64,000 nucleotides of DNA from an uncultured Flaviramulus sp. (lineage in GTDB: Bacteria; Bacteroidota; Bacteroidia; Flavobacteriales; Flavobacteriaceae). The stretch covers positions 434,001-498,000 of the forward strand of contig CANMUP010000002.1 in assembly GCA_947501105.1 (NCBI GenBank), read 5' to 3'. Positions 26,101 through 34,720 of the stretch are shown here, one piece after another. Below the pieces are notes generated by a model. It ran no database searches. It saw only the letters and a program-made list of their open reading frames with translations, and was not told where the DNA came from. Position 1 is the stretch's first letter; the number at the start of each line of letters is the position of its first letter. A program made the translations under genes and the position numbers.

Positions 26101-26504
26101 TTACATTTTTTTTTGAATTTATATAATCGAGAATATTACGATGATAATATTGATTATAAATTTGGCAAGTGTTATCATAATTTTCAGGTTTTAAAGGTTA
26201 GTAATTGGTTTAATTTTATCAATGTTTTTTGAAGATATATATTTGGGAATATGTTCACCAAATGTTTTTATATAAATTAATAAAATTGGATATAGATTTG
26301 TAAGTAAAAAGACAGTTTAAATTTTAATATTTGAGTGACTGTCTTCAATGAAGTTTTAAATTGTAATTTAAAAATTAAAAAAACGTTTTAATTTGTAATA
26401 ATTGTAGGTGGTTTTTCAGATGAATTTTGAAAACCAAGGGAGTTTTCATAAAAAAAATGATGGTTTTTTACTATTTCATCTTTTTTAAATTTAAAGTATA
26501 AAAA
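26101..26504. other. Gene-free AT-rich region
   Basis: About 400 bp between the small conserved gene and the M56 peptidase gene. No ORF with a credible start, no repeat and no clear RNA structure was seen except the terminator at its right end. Confidence 0.5.
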
Positions 26505-26529
26505 AAGACACTCAAAAAATGAGTGTCTT
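26505..26529 (-). terminator. Terminator of the BlaI/M56 operon
   Basis: AAGACACTCA (26505-26514) and TGAGTGTCTT (26520-26529) form a perfect 10-bp stem with loop AAAAA; on the minus strand it is followed by a T run. It lies 22 bp after the M56 peptidase stop. Confidence 0.85.
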
Positions 26530-26551
26530 AAAACGTCATTTTTTAATAGAT

Positions 26552-28609
26552 TTAGTTTTCCTTTTTGGTGATAATTTCTACAACACCATCTTTTCCTTTT
26601 TTACCATACTTTTTTACAGCAGAATCACCTTTAAGCACATTAATACTTTTGATGTTTTCAGTATCAATATCTTCAAACTTATCTTTCTTAATTTTTTTTC
26701 CATCTAATATGTATAATGGTTCTTTTTCATTATCGCCACTAATAACAATTTTACTACTTCTCCCTTTTCCTAAAGTTTTTACTTTATAATTACCTTTAAC
26801 ATTATCATTTTTTAAAATAATTATGTCTTCTTCCACCTCGTTATCGCCGTCACTTTCAATAATAACTTCAATATCTTCATCATTATCTATAGTTGTTTCT
26901 ACACTTTTACTAATTGTTACGCTACGATATTTTCCTTTTTTACCATGATTTTTAAAATGAATGGTGTCTTCATGTATTATTTCATAATTGTCATCATCAT
27001 TTGAAAAAACAAAAACATTGTTTCCTTTTCCAGATTTATGAATTTTATGTTTACCATCTTTGGATTTTATAACATAGGCATTGGCACCATGAATATGTTT
27101 AGCACTGCCGTTTCCTATTGAAATAGACTCACCATCTTCATTAAAAGAAATTTTTATAGGTTTAATTGCTTCACCAGAACTTATGCTATAATTGGCGCTA
27201 GATTTTTTTGAGTTTACATCTATTTTTATAGCTGTAATTTCGTTCTTATCATTTCTTTTAATGCCTTTAAATTTAACAGTAACACCTTTTTTCTTTAACT
27301 CGTTAGTAACCTTTTCAAAATCTGCATCAGTAAAATTTTTAGTTATTACAACCATTTCATTGTCACTATTAGTTTTGGTAATGCTTTTACCTGCTTTTGT
27401 ATTAATGATAGCTGGTTTTTTAGTTACAAAGTTCCCAACACTTCTATTAACTATTTTTCCATTTTCAATTTCGCCAACTTCAATATTTGGTATTGGTTTT
27501 TCTCCATTCTTCCAAGTTGCTGAAGTTTTATTTCGCCCTTTTTCAATACCTGTTGTTAATTCTACTATTTCATTCTTATTATTTCTTTTAAGATTGTTTA
27601 GAGTTAATGAAATATCAGATTTTTCTAAACGTTTTTTTATTTGATTTAATTCACCATCAGTATTATTCTTTGTAATAATTGAGGTTTTATTTAAATCTAT
27701 TACATTATCTATGCTTTCTTTAGTTAATAAAAGGTTGTTGGTTTCAGGCTTTTCTTTTTCAATGTATACTTTTTTGGTGTTAAAACTCATTAAAAAAATG
27801 ACTAGTATGGGAATGACTAATACATACTTAAGGCGATTAATTTTTTTTGATTTTGATTTGTGTAACATAACGATTCGTTTTTTGATTAATGAATTATAAA
27901 AATTATTGGTTAAAGCCAATTGATGAGTTGGCATACTTGTTTTTAATAAAGTGTATTGATAACTTTTTTTGCAGTCAGATTTATTTTGAGCATTTTGATC
28001 GGCTATAAATTCTAAATTCTGTTTTAAATCTTTATTATAAAACCAAACAAAAGGATTAAACCATAACACAATACACGATAGTTGCGTTAGTAAAATATCT
28101 ATTGAATGATACTGACGAGCATGTACTTTCTCGTGTGTTATGATTTGTTCTAATTCATTCTTGTTAAATAAATCAGGGTTGTAAACTATCCAATTAAAAA
28201 ATGAAAAAGGAGAAACTTCACTATTTGTTTTTATGTAAGTATGTTGTCCCAGTTTTTCTCTTTCATTTATAAATATCATTTTAGCTAAAGAGAATAACTG
28301 AATTAAAAACCGAATAGATAAGAATACTACACCTAATATATATATGGTGTATAATAATTGCAAAAAAGTAATGGATTGCTCTGGTTTTGTGTTTAAAGAA
28401 GTTGCATCACTAAATACATAGGCGTCCATCAATACAGGAGCGCGTTCAATATAAATTGGAATTACTACAAAAGGTAATACAAAAGCAGTAAATAGCCCAA
28501 TTAATAAAAACCAACGATTAGATTGAAAAAAAGTATCACGCTGTAAAAACAATTTATAACATAGATAAAAAACAGCAATAACGGTACTAGTTTTAAGTAA
28601 ATATTCCAT
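26552..28609 (-). CDS. BlaR1-like M56 metallopeptidase with duplicated domain and plug-like tail
   Basis: 685 aa. The N-terminal third is an integral-membrane M56 peptidase: membrane segments near 5-20, 33-52, 82-105 and 260-275, the zinc motif HEKVH (159-163), and the third ligand Glu200 in NLEFIADQNA. The extracytoplasmic part contains two copies of an 80-residue unit, about 311-392 and 421-501, each opening ITKN-TD and sharing LKRNNKNEI/IKRNDKNEI. The tail from about 630 (PLYILDGKKIKKDKFEDID to KSINVLKGDSA, KYGKKGKDGVVEI) looks like a TonB-receptor plug fragment. In BlaR/BlaI pairs the peptidase senses an envelope signal and inactivates the repressor encoded just upstream (2 bp gap). Confidence 0.9.
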   Translation of the reverse strand: MEYLLKTSTVIAVFYLCYKLFLQRDTFFQSNRWFLLIGLFTAFVLPFVVIPIYIERAPVLMDAYVFSDATSLNTKPEQSITFLQLLYTIYILGVVFLSIRFLIQLFSLAKMIFINEREKLGQHTYIKTNSEVSPFSFFNWIVYNPDLFNKNELEQIITHEKVHARQYHSIDILLTQLSCIVLWFNPFVWFYNKDLKQNLEFIADQNAQNKSDCKKSYQYTLLKTSMPTHQLALTNNFYNSLIKKRIVMLHKSKSKKINRLKYVLVIPILVIFLMSFNTKKVYIEKEKPETNNLLLTKESIDNVIDLNKTSIITKNNTDGELNQIKKRLEKSDISLTLNNLKRNNKNEIVELTTGIEKGRNKTSATWKNGEKPIPNIEVGEIENGKIVNRSVGNFVTKKPAIINTKAGKSITKTNSDNEMVVITKNFTDADFEKVTNELKKKGVTVKFKGIKRNDKNEITAIKIDVNSKKSSANYSISSGEAIKPIKISFNEDGESISIGNGSAKHIHGANAYVIKSKDGKHKIHKSGKGNNVFVFSNDDDNYEIIHEDTIHFKNHGKKGKYRSVTISKSVETTIDNDEDIEVIIESDGDNEVEEDIIILKNDNVKGNYKVKTLGKGRSSKIVISGDNEKEPLYILDGKKIKKDKFEDIDTENIKSINVLKGDSAVKKYGKKGKDGVVEIITKKEN

Positions 28610-28611
28610 AG

Positions 28612-28971
28612 TTATTTTTGTTTTTCAATTAATGCAATAATCTCTTTTAACTCGTCAACACTTATCTTTTCTTCTTTAGCAAAAAACGATACCATGTTTT
28701 TATAAGAGTTATTAAAATAATTATCAATGGCCACATTCATGAACCTTTTTTTATACACTTCTTTTGTCACAATAGGGTAGTATTGATGCGTTTTACCATA
28801 GGCATTATAGGCTACAAAACCTTTATCTTCTAGGTTTCTTATAATGGTTGAGAGCGTATTGTAATGTGGCTTATCTTCAATTATTTCGTTAAGTACATCT
28901 TTTACAAAAGCTTTTTCAAGCTTCCATAAAATATGCATGATTTCTTCTTCTTTGTTTGTTAACTTTTCCAT
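28612..28971 (-). CDS. BlaI/MecI/CopY-family transcriptional repressor
   Basis: 119 aa winged-helix repressor: MEKLTNKEEEIMHILWKLEK, then VKDVLNEI, HYNTLSTIIRNLEDKGFVAY and the C-terminal dimerisation helices. Partner of the M56 peptidase that follows at 2 bp; together they form a signal-cleaved repressor switch. The divergent side contains long AT-rich dyads (29066-29104) that are the likely operator, so the pair is probably autoregulated. No beta-lactamase gene is nearby. Confidence 0.94.
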   Translation of the reverse strand: MEKLTNKEEEIMHILWKLEKAFVKDVLNEIIEDKPHYNTLSTIIRNLEDKGFVAYNAYGKTHQYYPIVTKEVYKKRFMNVAIDNYFNNSYKNMVSFFAKEEKISVDELKEIIALIEKQK

Positions 28972-29065
28972 TAAATATGTATTTGGATATTACGTTGCGT
29001 TTCAGTAGTACCTAGTTATTAGTTATACTAAGGCGAGGTGTTACTGCTTTATAACAAAACAAACC

Positions 29066-29104
29066 TATAACTATTTTTATAGTTATACAACTATTTTAAT
29101 AGTT
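29066..29104. promoter_or_regulatory. Probable BlaI operator, two tandem dyads
   Basis: TATAACTAT (29066-29074) and ATAGTTATA (29079-29087) form a perfect dyad with centre TTTT. It is followed by AACTATT (29089-29095) and AATAGTT (29098-29104), a second dyad using the same ACTAT/ATAGT half-site. The site is about 95 bp upstream of the BlaI start. Assignment to BlaI is by position. Confidence 0.6.
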
Positions 29105-29145
29105 ATTTAACGAAATTTATAGTTTTTATTATATTGGAAAATAAA

Positions 29146-29174
29146 AATCCGGTTCTTAAAACAAGAACCGGATT
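29146..29174 (-). terminator. Terminator after the 116-aa lipoprotein gene
   Basis: AATCCGGTTCTT (29146-29157) and AAGAACCGGATT (29163-29174) form a perfect 12-bp stem with a 5-nt loop; on the minus strand a T-rich tract follows. Confidence 0.85.
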
Positions 29175-29198
29175 GTGTTAAATTAGAGTTGAAAAGTA

Positions 29199-29549
29199 TT
29201 AATCTATAATAAGTTCGCATTTAAATTTATCTTTATCAACGCCAACACCACATTCCCAATCTGATTCAGGCGGATAAGTTCCATTTTGTTCAATTTTGTA
29301 GTATAATATGTTGTTCTTCATTAAACCCCACATATCTTTACCATCATCAGCTAGATAAGTTATTATACGTTCTGAAATATCATCTGCATTAACATATTTT
29401 AGCCCTTTTGTGTTGGCTTTATCAAGCATGTAAGTTCCATTAAGGCTATAGGTTCCACTAATTTCAAGACCAATAACTTCTATTTCGTCTTTAGAACAAG
29501 ATGTGAAGACAAAAACAGAGAGCAGCACAATAAGAGTTAATTTTTTCAT
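29199..29549 (-). CDS. Small lipoprotein of unknown function
   Basis: 116 aa with signal and lipobox FTSC (MKKLTLIVLLSVFVFTSCSK). The mature part begins with an acidic tract and GLEISGTYSLNGTYML, a pattern seen in small lipocalin-like beta-barrels, and has two late cysteines (WECGVGVDK, FKCEL). A single gene with its own terminator. No family recognised with certainty. Confidence 0.75.
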   Translation of the reverse strand: MKKLTLIVLLSVFVFTSCSKDEIEVIGLEISGTYSLNGTYMLDKANTKGLKYVNADDISERIITYLADDGKDMWGLMKNNILYYKIEQNGTYPPESDWECGVGVDKDKFKCELIID

Positions 29550-29605
29550 AGTTAGTGTTTTAATAGGTTTGGTATATCAAATGTTGTAAATTTTATTTTT
29601 AAAGC

Positions 29606-29661
29606 GATGCAGTTGGTCGATTTTTCGATGAATGAGCTGAAATTGATGCAGTTAATCGATT
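29606..29661. repeat. Pair of 17-bp direct repeats upstream of the antiporter gene
   Basis: GATGCAGTTGGTCGATT (29606-29622) and GATGCAGTTAATCGATT (29645-29661) match at 15 of 17 positions and are spaced 39 bp start to start. They lie between two divergent genes and resemble a tandem regulator-binding site. No regulator can be named. Confidence 0.45.
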
Positions 29662-29767
29662 ATAAAAATTCAATGTATTAAGAACTTGTTGGGTTAGTAG
29701 AGAATAAACTTTGGTCTTCAAGCTTCTAAAATCTAACTTTATAATATCTTCGCAAAAAATATTATTT

Positions 29768-30724
29768 ATGAGTTTACTTTGGGTTATACTTGGTTTTATA
29801 CTACTAGTAGTAGGAGGTGAGTTTTTAGTGAGGTCGTCTGTAGCCTTGTCATTTAAGTTTAATATTTCTAAAATGGTAATTGGTATGACGGTAGTTTCCT
29901 TTGCTACTTCTGCACCGGAGTTGTTAGTGAGTTTACAGGCTGCTTTAACTGGGTCTCCTGCAATTGCTATTACTAACGTGGTAGGCTCTAATATTGCTAA
30001 TATTGCGTTGGTACTTGGTATTACTGCTTTGGTTGGTGCTATTGCGGTAGATAAATCGTTTTATAAAGTCAATTGGCCAGTAATGATGTTGTTCTCGGTT
30101 GCATTGTATGTTTTTCTGAAGAATGATAGTATTATTACTGCTCTAGAGGGGGGGATTTTATTTATGGGGCTTATTTTGTTTTTATATATATTGATTAAAA
30201 GAGCTAAAAAAGATACAGTAATAGAAGATGTTGATGATGCTTTAGCTGTGGTTTCTAATTTTAAAATATTTATCTGGTTAATTATTGGTGCCGCTGCTTT
30301 GTATTTTGGAAGTAAATGGTTGGTAGAAGGAGCTACTGAAATTGCAAAAGCTGTTGGTGTTAGCGAAGCAGTTATTGGGGTGTCATTAATTGCCATTGGT
30401 ACTAGTGTGCCTGAATTAGCGGCGTCTATTATTGCGGCTGCAAAACAAGAAAAAGCAATTTCTTTAGGGAATTTAATAGGTTCCAATATATTTAATATTG
30501 GTTCTGTATTGGGACTAACAGCTATGATAAAACCAATTCCTATTCCAGATAATAGCCCAGAGATACTTACAAGCCATATTTTATGGATGCTTGGTTTCGC
30601 GGCAGTTTTATTACCAATGATTTTTATTCCTAAAAAGTTACAAATAAGTAGAGCAAAAGGATTCTTTTTAGTGTTTGCTTATGGAATATTTATGTTTTTG
30701 GTATTTGCTTCTAAGAAATTTTAA
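29768..30724 (+). CDS. Calcium/sodium antiporter (CaCA family)
   Basis: 318 aa from the ATG at 29768; an upstream TTG at 29711 would add a non-membrane tail and is rejected. About ten membrane segments in two inverted halves, each with the alpha-repeat: GMTVVSFATSAPELLVSL with NVVGSNIANI in the first, GVSLIAIGTSVPELAASI with NLIGSNIFNIGSV in the second. These are the ion-binding motifs of the YrbG-type exchangers, which expel Ca2+ in exchange for Na+. Length is typical. Confidence 0.93.
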   Translation: MSLLWVILGFILLVVGGEFLVRSSVALSFKFNISKMVIGMTVVSFATSAPELLVSLQAALTGSPAIAITNVVGSNIANIALVLGITALVGAIAVDKSFYKVNWPVMMLFSVALYVFLKNDSIITALEGGILFMGLILFLYILIKRAKKDTVIEDVDDALAVVSNFKIFIWLIIGAAALYFGSKWLVEGATEIAKAVGVSEAVIGVSLIAIGTSVPELAASIIAAAKQEKAISLGNLIGSNIFNIGSVLGLTAMIKPIPIPDNSPEILTSHILWMLGFAAVLLPMIFIPKKLQISRAKGFFLVFAYGIFMFLVFASKKF

Positions 30725-30759
30725 TCAGCATAAATAAAATTTGTTGGTAAACAAACGGG

Positions 30760-31056
30760 TTACTCAACTTGTGTCATTTCATTTAGAATTACTTTTGCAA
30801 TAGCTCCATCTGTTACTTTCTGAAACTCTGCTAAATGTTTGCTATTCATGTGCATTTGCCATAATGCTCTACTTTCCCAATTTTCATAAAATATAAATAG
30901 ATTTTTTTCTTGATTATCTTGGTGTAAATCATAATTAATACACCCTTCTTCTGTTTTTGTTAAGTCAATTAATTTAATGAGTTCCCTTTTTACTAGTTCA
31001 AGCTTTTCTGGTTTTACTAAAATTTTTGCAACTATTGTCAATTTTTTATTTTCCAT
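30760..31056 (-). CDS. Antibiotic biosynthesis monooxygenase (ABM) domain protein
   Basis: 98 aa single-domain ABM protein of the YgiN kind: KLTIVAKILVKPEKLELVK, TEEGCINYDLHQDN, FIFYENWESRALWQMHMNS and HLAEFQKV. Members are small dimeric quinol monooxygenases or unknown-substrate oxygenases without a metal. A 16-bp perfect palindrome lies 36 bp upstream (31092-31107). Enzyme activity is not proven by sequence. Confidence 0.9.
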   Translation of the reverse strand: MENKKLTIVAKILVKPEKLELVKRELIKLIDLTKTEEGCINYDLHQDNQEKNLFIFYENWESRALWQMHMNSKHLAEFQKVTDGAIAKVILNEMTQVE

Positions 31057-31091
31057 TTTTCTATAATATTTTATGTTTTAAAGTTTAAAAT

Positions 31092-31107
31092 AAGTGAAAT
31101 TTCACTT
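31092..31107. promoter_or_regulatory. Perfect 16-bp palindrome, probable operator
   Basis: AAGTGAAATTTCACTT is a perfect palindrome upstream of the ABM gene. Its length and position are those of an operator for a dimeric HTH repressor. No regulator gene lies next to it. Confidence 0.5.
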
Positions 31108-31169
31108 CATTGTATAGTTTAAACCATAAGTTGTTTGTTGCTTTTTTGATGCCGACAAGATCATTAATA

Positions 31170-31207
31170 AAAAAAGCGCTAACATATATATGTTAGCGCT
31201 TTTTTTT
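31170..31207 (-). terminator. Terminator of the type II glutamine synthetase gene, usable in both directions
   Basis: AAAAAGCGCTAACATA and TATGTTAGCGCTTTTT pair almost perfectly around 31187, flanked by A and T runs on the two sides. It lies 28 bp after the stop of the minus-strand glutamine synthetase gene. Confidence 0.85.
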
Positions 31208-31234
31208 ATGAACAGAATGTTAATCTAGCTTCAA

Positions 31235-32251
31235 TTATATTTCAGCGCCTTTAACAGTTTTAATAATTCTTGCAGCAATTTTATATGGATCAGCATTTGA
31301 TGCTGGACGACGATCCTCTAAATAACCTTTCCAACCATTATCAACAGTATAAATAGGAATTCTAATTGAAGCACCTCTATCTGATATTCCATAAGAGAAA
31401 TCAGAAATAGAAGCAGTTTCATGTAGTCCAGTTAAACGTTGATCGTTAAACTCACCATATACATCAATATGTTCTGTAGTTACAGGTCTAAATGCCTCAC
31501 AAATAGCTTCATATGTTTCTTTAGAACCACAAGTTCTTAATGTTGTATTAGAGAAGTTAGCATGCATGCCAGAACCATTCCAGTCACCTTTTACTGGTTT
31601 AGGGTGGTATTCTATATAGTATCCATATTGTTCAGTTAATCTATCTAATAAATATCTAGCAATCCAAATTTCGTCACCTGCTTTTTTAGCGCCTTTGGCA
31701 AACAATTGGAATTCCCACTGCCCACTAGCAACTTCTTGGTTAATACCTTCAAAATTTAATCCGGCATCAATACATAAATCAGCATGTTGTTCAACAAAAT
31801 CTCTACCATGTGTATTTTTTCCACCTACAGAACAGTAATACATACCTTGTGGCCCAGGGTAACCACCAATAGGAAACCCTAAAGGTAATTGTGTATGCGT
31901 ATCCATAATGAAATATTCTTGTTCAAATCCAAACCAGAAATCATTATCATTATCATCAATACCAGCTCTTCCGTTAGATTCGTGTGCTGTTCCATCAGCA
32001 TTTAAAACTTCAGTCATTACTAAATATCCATTAGTACGAGCAGGATCAGGATAAATTGCCACAGGTTTTAATACGCAATCTGAAGATCCACCTTCAGCTT
32101 GTTGTGTTGACGATCCATCAAAAGACCAATTTCCTATTTCTTCTAAGGTTCCTTTAAAGTTTTCATGCTCTTCAACCTTAGTTTTGCTTCTCAAGTTTTG
32201 AGTTGGCTTGTAACCATCTAACCAAAGGTATTCTAATTTAATTTTTGCCAT
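31235..32251 (-). CDS. glnII: Glutamine synthetase, type II (eukaryote-like)
   Basis: 338 aa, the short decameric GSII form that makes glutamine from glutamate, ammonia and ATP. Family blocks: YLWLDGYKPTQNLRSKTK, WSFDGSSTQQAEGGSSDC, FGFEQEYFIMD with metal ligands, GLNFEGINQEVASGQWEFQ, GSGMHANFSN and YGISDRGASIRIP. It diverges from the type III enzyme gene at 32523 across a 271-bp region. Two different synthetase types side by side suggest separate regulation by nitrogen supply. Confidence 0.95.
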   Translation of the reverse strand: MAKIKLEYLWLDGYKPTQNLRSKTKVEEHENFKGTLEEIGNWSFDGSSTQQAEGGSSDCVLKPVAIYPDPARTNGYLVMTEVLNADGTAHESNGRAGIDDNDNDFWFGFEQEYFIMDTHTQLPLGFPIGGYPGPQGMYYCSVGGKNTHGRDFVEQHADLCIDAGLNFEGINQEVASGQWEFQLFAKGAKKAGDEIWIARYLLDRLTEQYGYYIEYHPKPVKGDWNGSGMHANFSNTTLRTCGSKETYEAICEAFRPVTTEHIDVYGEFNDQRLTGLHETASISDFSYGISDRGASIRIPIYTVDNGWKGYLEDRRPASNADPYKIAARIIKTVKGAEI

Positions 32252-32476
32252 AATGAATGTTTTATAAATACGATACTAATAATAATTCAGCAAATATAAA
32301 ATTTTATGTATATACTATAAATATTATGGGGGTATTTTAATTAACATGTTTGTTATTTTTGTTTAACCCCTATTTTTTTGAGGTTTATTTTGAAAAAAGG
32401 ATATAAATTTGTTTAAAAATTGAAAAATTGTTAATAATAAAGCCTTCAGTTTTATGCATTTATTATTTTTGGTATT

Positions 32477-32484
32477 TACTTTTG
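32477..32484 (+). promoter_or_regulatory. Bacteroidota -7 box before the type III glutamine synthetase gene
   Basis: TACTTTTG fits TAnnTTTG, 38 bp before the ATG. No standard -33 box was found. The rest of the 271-bp divergent region shows no clear dyad. Confidence 0.4.
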
Positions 32485-32522
32485 TAAAAAAATATTGTTG
32501 AAACATCTAAAATTATTTTAAA

Positions 32523-34709
32523 ATGTCAACCTTAAGATTTCATGCTATAAAAAAATCGCTTTCATCTAAACCTATTGCCGTAGAAGAAAAAGAACGTCGT
32601 TCAGATTTGTTTGGAAAAAATGTATTCAATGAAAATACGATGCGACAATATTTAACTAAAGATGCTTTTGTCGGGGTAATGAATGCGATTCAATACGGAA
32701 AGAAAATCGATCGATCTATAGCAAATCAAGTGTCTTCCTCAATGAAAGATTGGGCATTGTCAAAAGGTGTAACACATTATACGCATTGGTTTCAACCATT
32801 AACAGGTGCGACTGCAGAAAAGCATGATGCTTTTTTTGAAACTATTGGAGGAGGAATGGCAATTGAAAAATTTGGAGGAAGCCAATTGGTGCAACAGGAA
32901 CCAGATGCATCAAGTTTTCCAAGCGGTGGTATTAGAAACACTTTTGAAGCACGTGGTTATACTGCTTGGGATCCAACATCTCCTGCTTTTATATATGGAA
33001 CAACCCTATGTATACCTACGATATTCGTTGCTTATACAGGTGAGGCTTTAGATTACAAAACACCATTATTAAGAGCGCTACATGCTGTTGATGATGCAGC
33101 AACTGCTATTTGTAAATATTTTGATAAAAACGTAAAAAAAGTAACATCGTCTTTAGGATGGGAACAAGAGTATTTTTTAGTAGATAAAACTTTGGCGGCA
33201 AGTCGTCCTGATATTATTTTAACAGGAAGAACGTTACTAGGGCATTCTGCGGCAAAAGGACAACAATTAGATGATCATTATTTTGGTTCAATTCCAAGCA
33301 GAGCTTTAAATTTTATGCGCGAACTAGAAACCGAATGTATGCTTTTGGGAATCCCTGTAAAAACGCGACATAACGAAGTAGCACCAAACCAGTTTGAATT
33401 AGCTCCTATTTATGAAGAAGCTAACTTAGCGGTCGATCATAATTCTTTATTGATGGATATTATGGGACGTATTGCTGCAAAGCATAACTTTAAAGTTCTT
33501 ATGCACGAAAAACCTTTTGCAGGAATCAATGGTTCGGGTAAACATAATAATTGGTCACTTTCAACAGATACGGGTGTAAATTTATTAGCTCCTGGAAAAA
33601 CACCAATGAGTAATCTACAATTTTTAACCTTTTTTATTAATACAATAAAAGCGGTAAATGAGCATGAAGCACTTTTAAGAGCAGCTATTGCATCGGCAAG
33701 TAACGACCACAGGTTGGGAGCTAACGAAGCTCCTCCAGCTATTATTTCAGTTTTTATTGGGGAGCAACTAACTAAGGTTTTAGAAGAGTTAGAAGGTGTT
33801 ACTAAAGGAAAATTATCACCTCAAGAAAAAACAGAATTAAAGTTAAATGTTGTTGGTAAAATACCTGATGTTTTATTAGATAATACAGATAGAAACAGAA
33901 CATCACCTTTTGCATTTACAGGAAATAAATTTGAGTTTAGAGCTGTGGGGTCTACAGCAAATTGTGGTAACCCTATGACGGTTTTAAATACAATAGTTGC
34001 TAAACAATTAAAAGATTTTAAAGTTGAAGTTGATAAGCTAATCGATAAAAAAGATTTAAAGAAGGACGAAGCCGTTTTTAATGTTTTAAGAGAATATATA
34101 AAATCTTCTAAGCGCATTTTGTTTGAAGGAAATGGATATGGAGAAGCTTGGGAAAAAGAAGCTAAAAAAAGAGGGCTGAGTAATAATAAAACAACGCCCG
34201 AAGCTTTAAAAGCTAGAATGTCTAAAAAAACTATTGCATTGTTTGAGGAAATGAATGTGATGAGTAAAATTGAAACCGAGGCACGTTACGAAATTGAAAT
34301 TGAAGCCTACATTATGCATATTCAAATAGAGGGTCGTGTTTTAGGAGATATTGCGCGAAATCATATAGTACCAACTGCGGTAAAATATCAAAATGTTTTA
34401 ATAGAAAATGTTAAGGGCTTAAAGGAAATTTTTGATAAAAATTTTAAAACAGTTTCTAAAGAACAAATTAATTTAATTGAAGAAATATCAAATCATATAG
34501 AAGGGATTAATGCTAATGTTACAAAAATGACTAACGAAAGGAAGTTAGCAAATGCTATTGAAAATGCAGAAAAGAAAGCGCATGCGTATTGTTTTAATGT
34601 AAAACCGTTGTTTGAAGATATTCGCTATCACTGCGATAAATTAGAACTGCTTGTTGATGATGAGATTTGGCCATTAACAAAGTATAGAGAATTATTATTT
34701 ACAAGATAG
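32523..34709 (+). CDS. glnN: Glutamine synthetase, type III
   Basis: 728 aa, the long GSIII form typical of Bacteroidota and cyanobacteria. Blocks: N-terminal FGKNVFNENTMRQYL, HWFQPLTGATAEKHDAF, WEQEYFLVDK with metal ligands, KTRHNEVAPNQFELAPIYEE (core NEVAPNQFELAP), HEKPFAGINGSGKHNNWS, and NPMTVLNTIVAKQL. A helical C-terminal extension (KTISKEQINLIEEIS region) is normal for this type. It diverges from the GSII gene. Confidence 0.97.
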   Translation: MSTLRFHAIKKSLSSKPIAVEEKERRSDLFGKNVFNENTMRQYLTKDAFVGVMNAIQYGKKIDRSIANQVSSSMKDWALSKGVTHYTHWFQPLTGATAEKHDAFFETIGGGMAIEKFGGSQLVQQEPDASSFPSGGIRNTFEARGYTAWDPTSPAFIYGTTLCIPTIFVAYTGEALDYKTPLLRALHAVDDAATAICKYFDKNVKKVTSSLGWEQEYFLVDKTLAASRPDIILTGRTLLGHSAAKGQQLDDHYFGSIPSRALNFMRELETECMLLGIPVKTRHNEVAPNQFELAPIYEEANLAVDHNSLLMDIMGRIAAKHNFKVLMHEKPFAGINGSGKHNNWSLSTDTGVNLLAPGKTPMSNLQFLTFFINTIKAVNEHEALLRAAIASASNDHRLGANEAPPAIISVFIGEQLTKVLEELEGVTKGKLSPQEKTELKLNVVGKIPDVLLDNTDRNRTSPFAFTGNKFEFRAVGSTANCGNPMTVLNTIVAKQLKDFKVEVDKLIDKKDLKKDEAVFNVLREYIKSSKRILFEGNGYGEAWEKEAKKRGLSNNKTTPEALKARMSKKTIALFEEMNVMSKIETEARYEIEIEAYIMHIQIEGRVLGDIARNHIVPTAVKYQNVLIENVKGLKEIFDKNFKTVSKEQINLIEEISNHIEGINANVTKMTNERKLANAIENAEKKAHAYCFNVKPLFEDIRYHCDKLELLVDDEIWPLTKYRELLFTR

Positions 34710-34720
34710 TTTTTTATTTG

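Noticed and set aside
27192-27644. Plus-strand ORF of 150 codons inside the M56 peptidase gene
   Set aside because: It is antisense to a well-supported gene and its hydrophobic composition simply mirrors the Lys/Asn/Asp-rich codons of the repeated domain.
29711-29767. TTG start extending the antiporter by 19 residues
   Set aside because: The extra residues are polar and break the typical first membrane helix; the ATG at 29768 starts directly at it.
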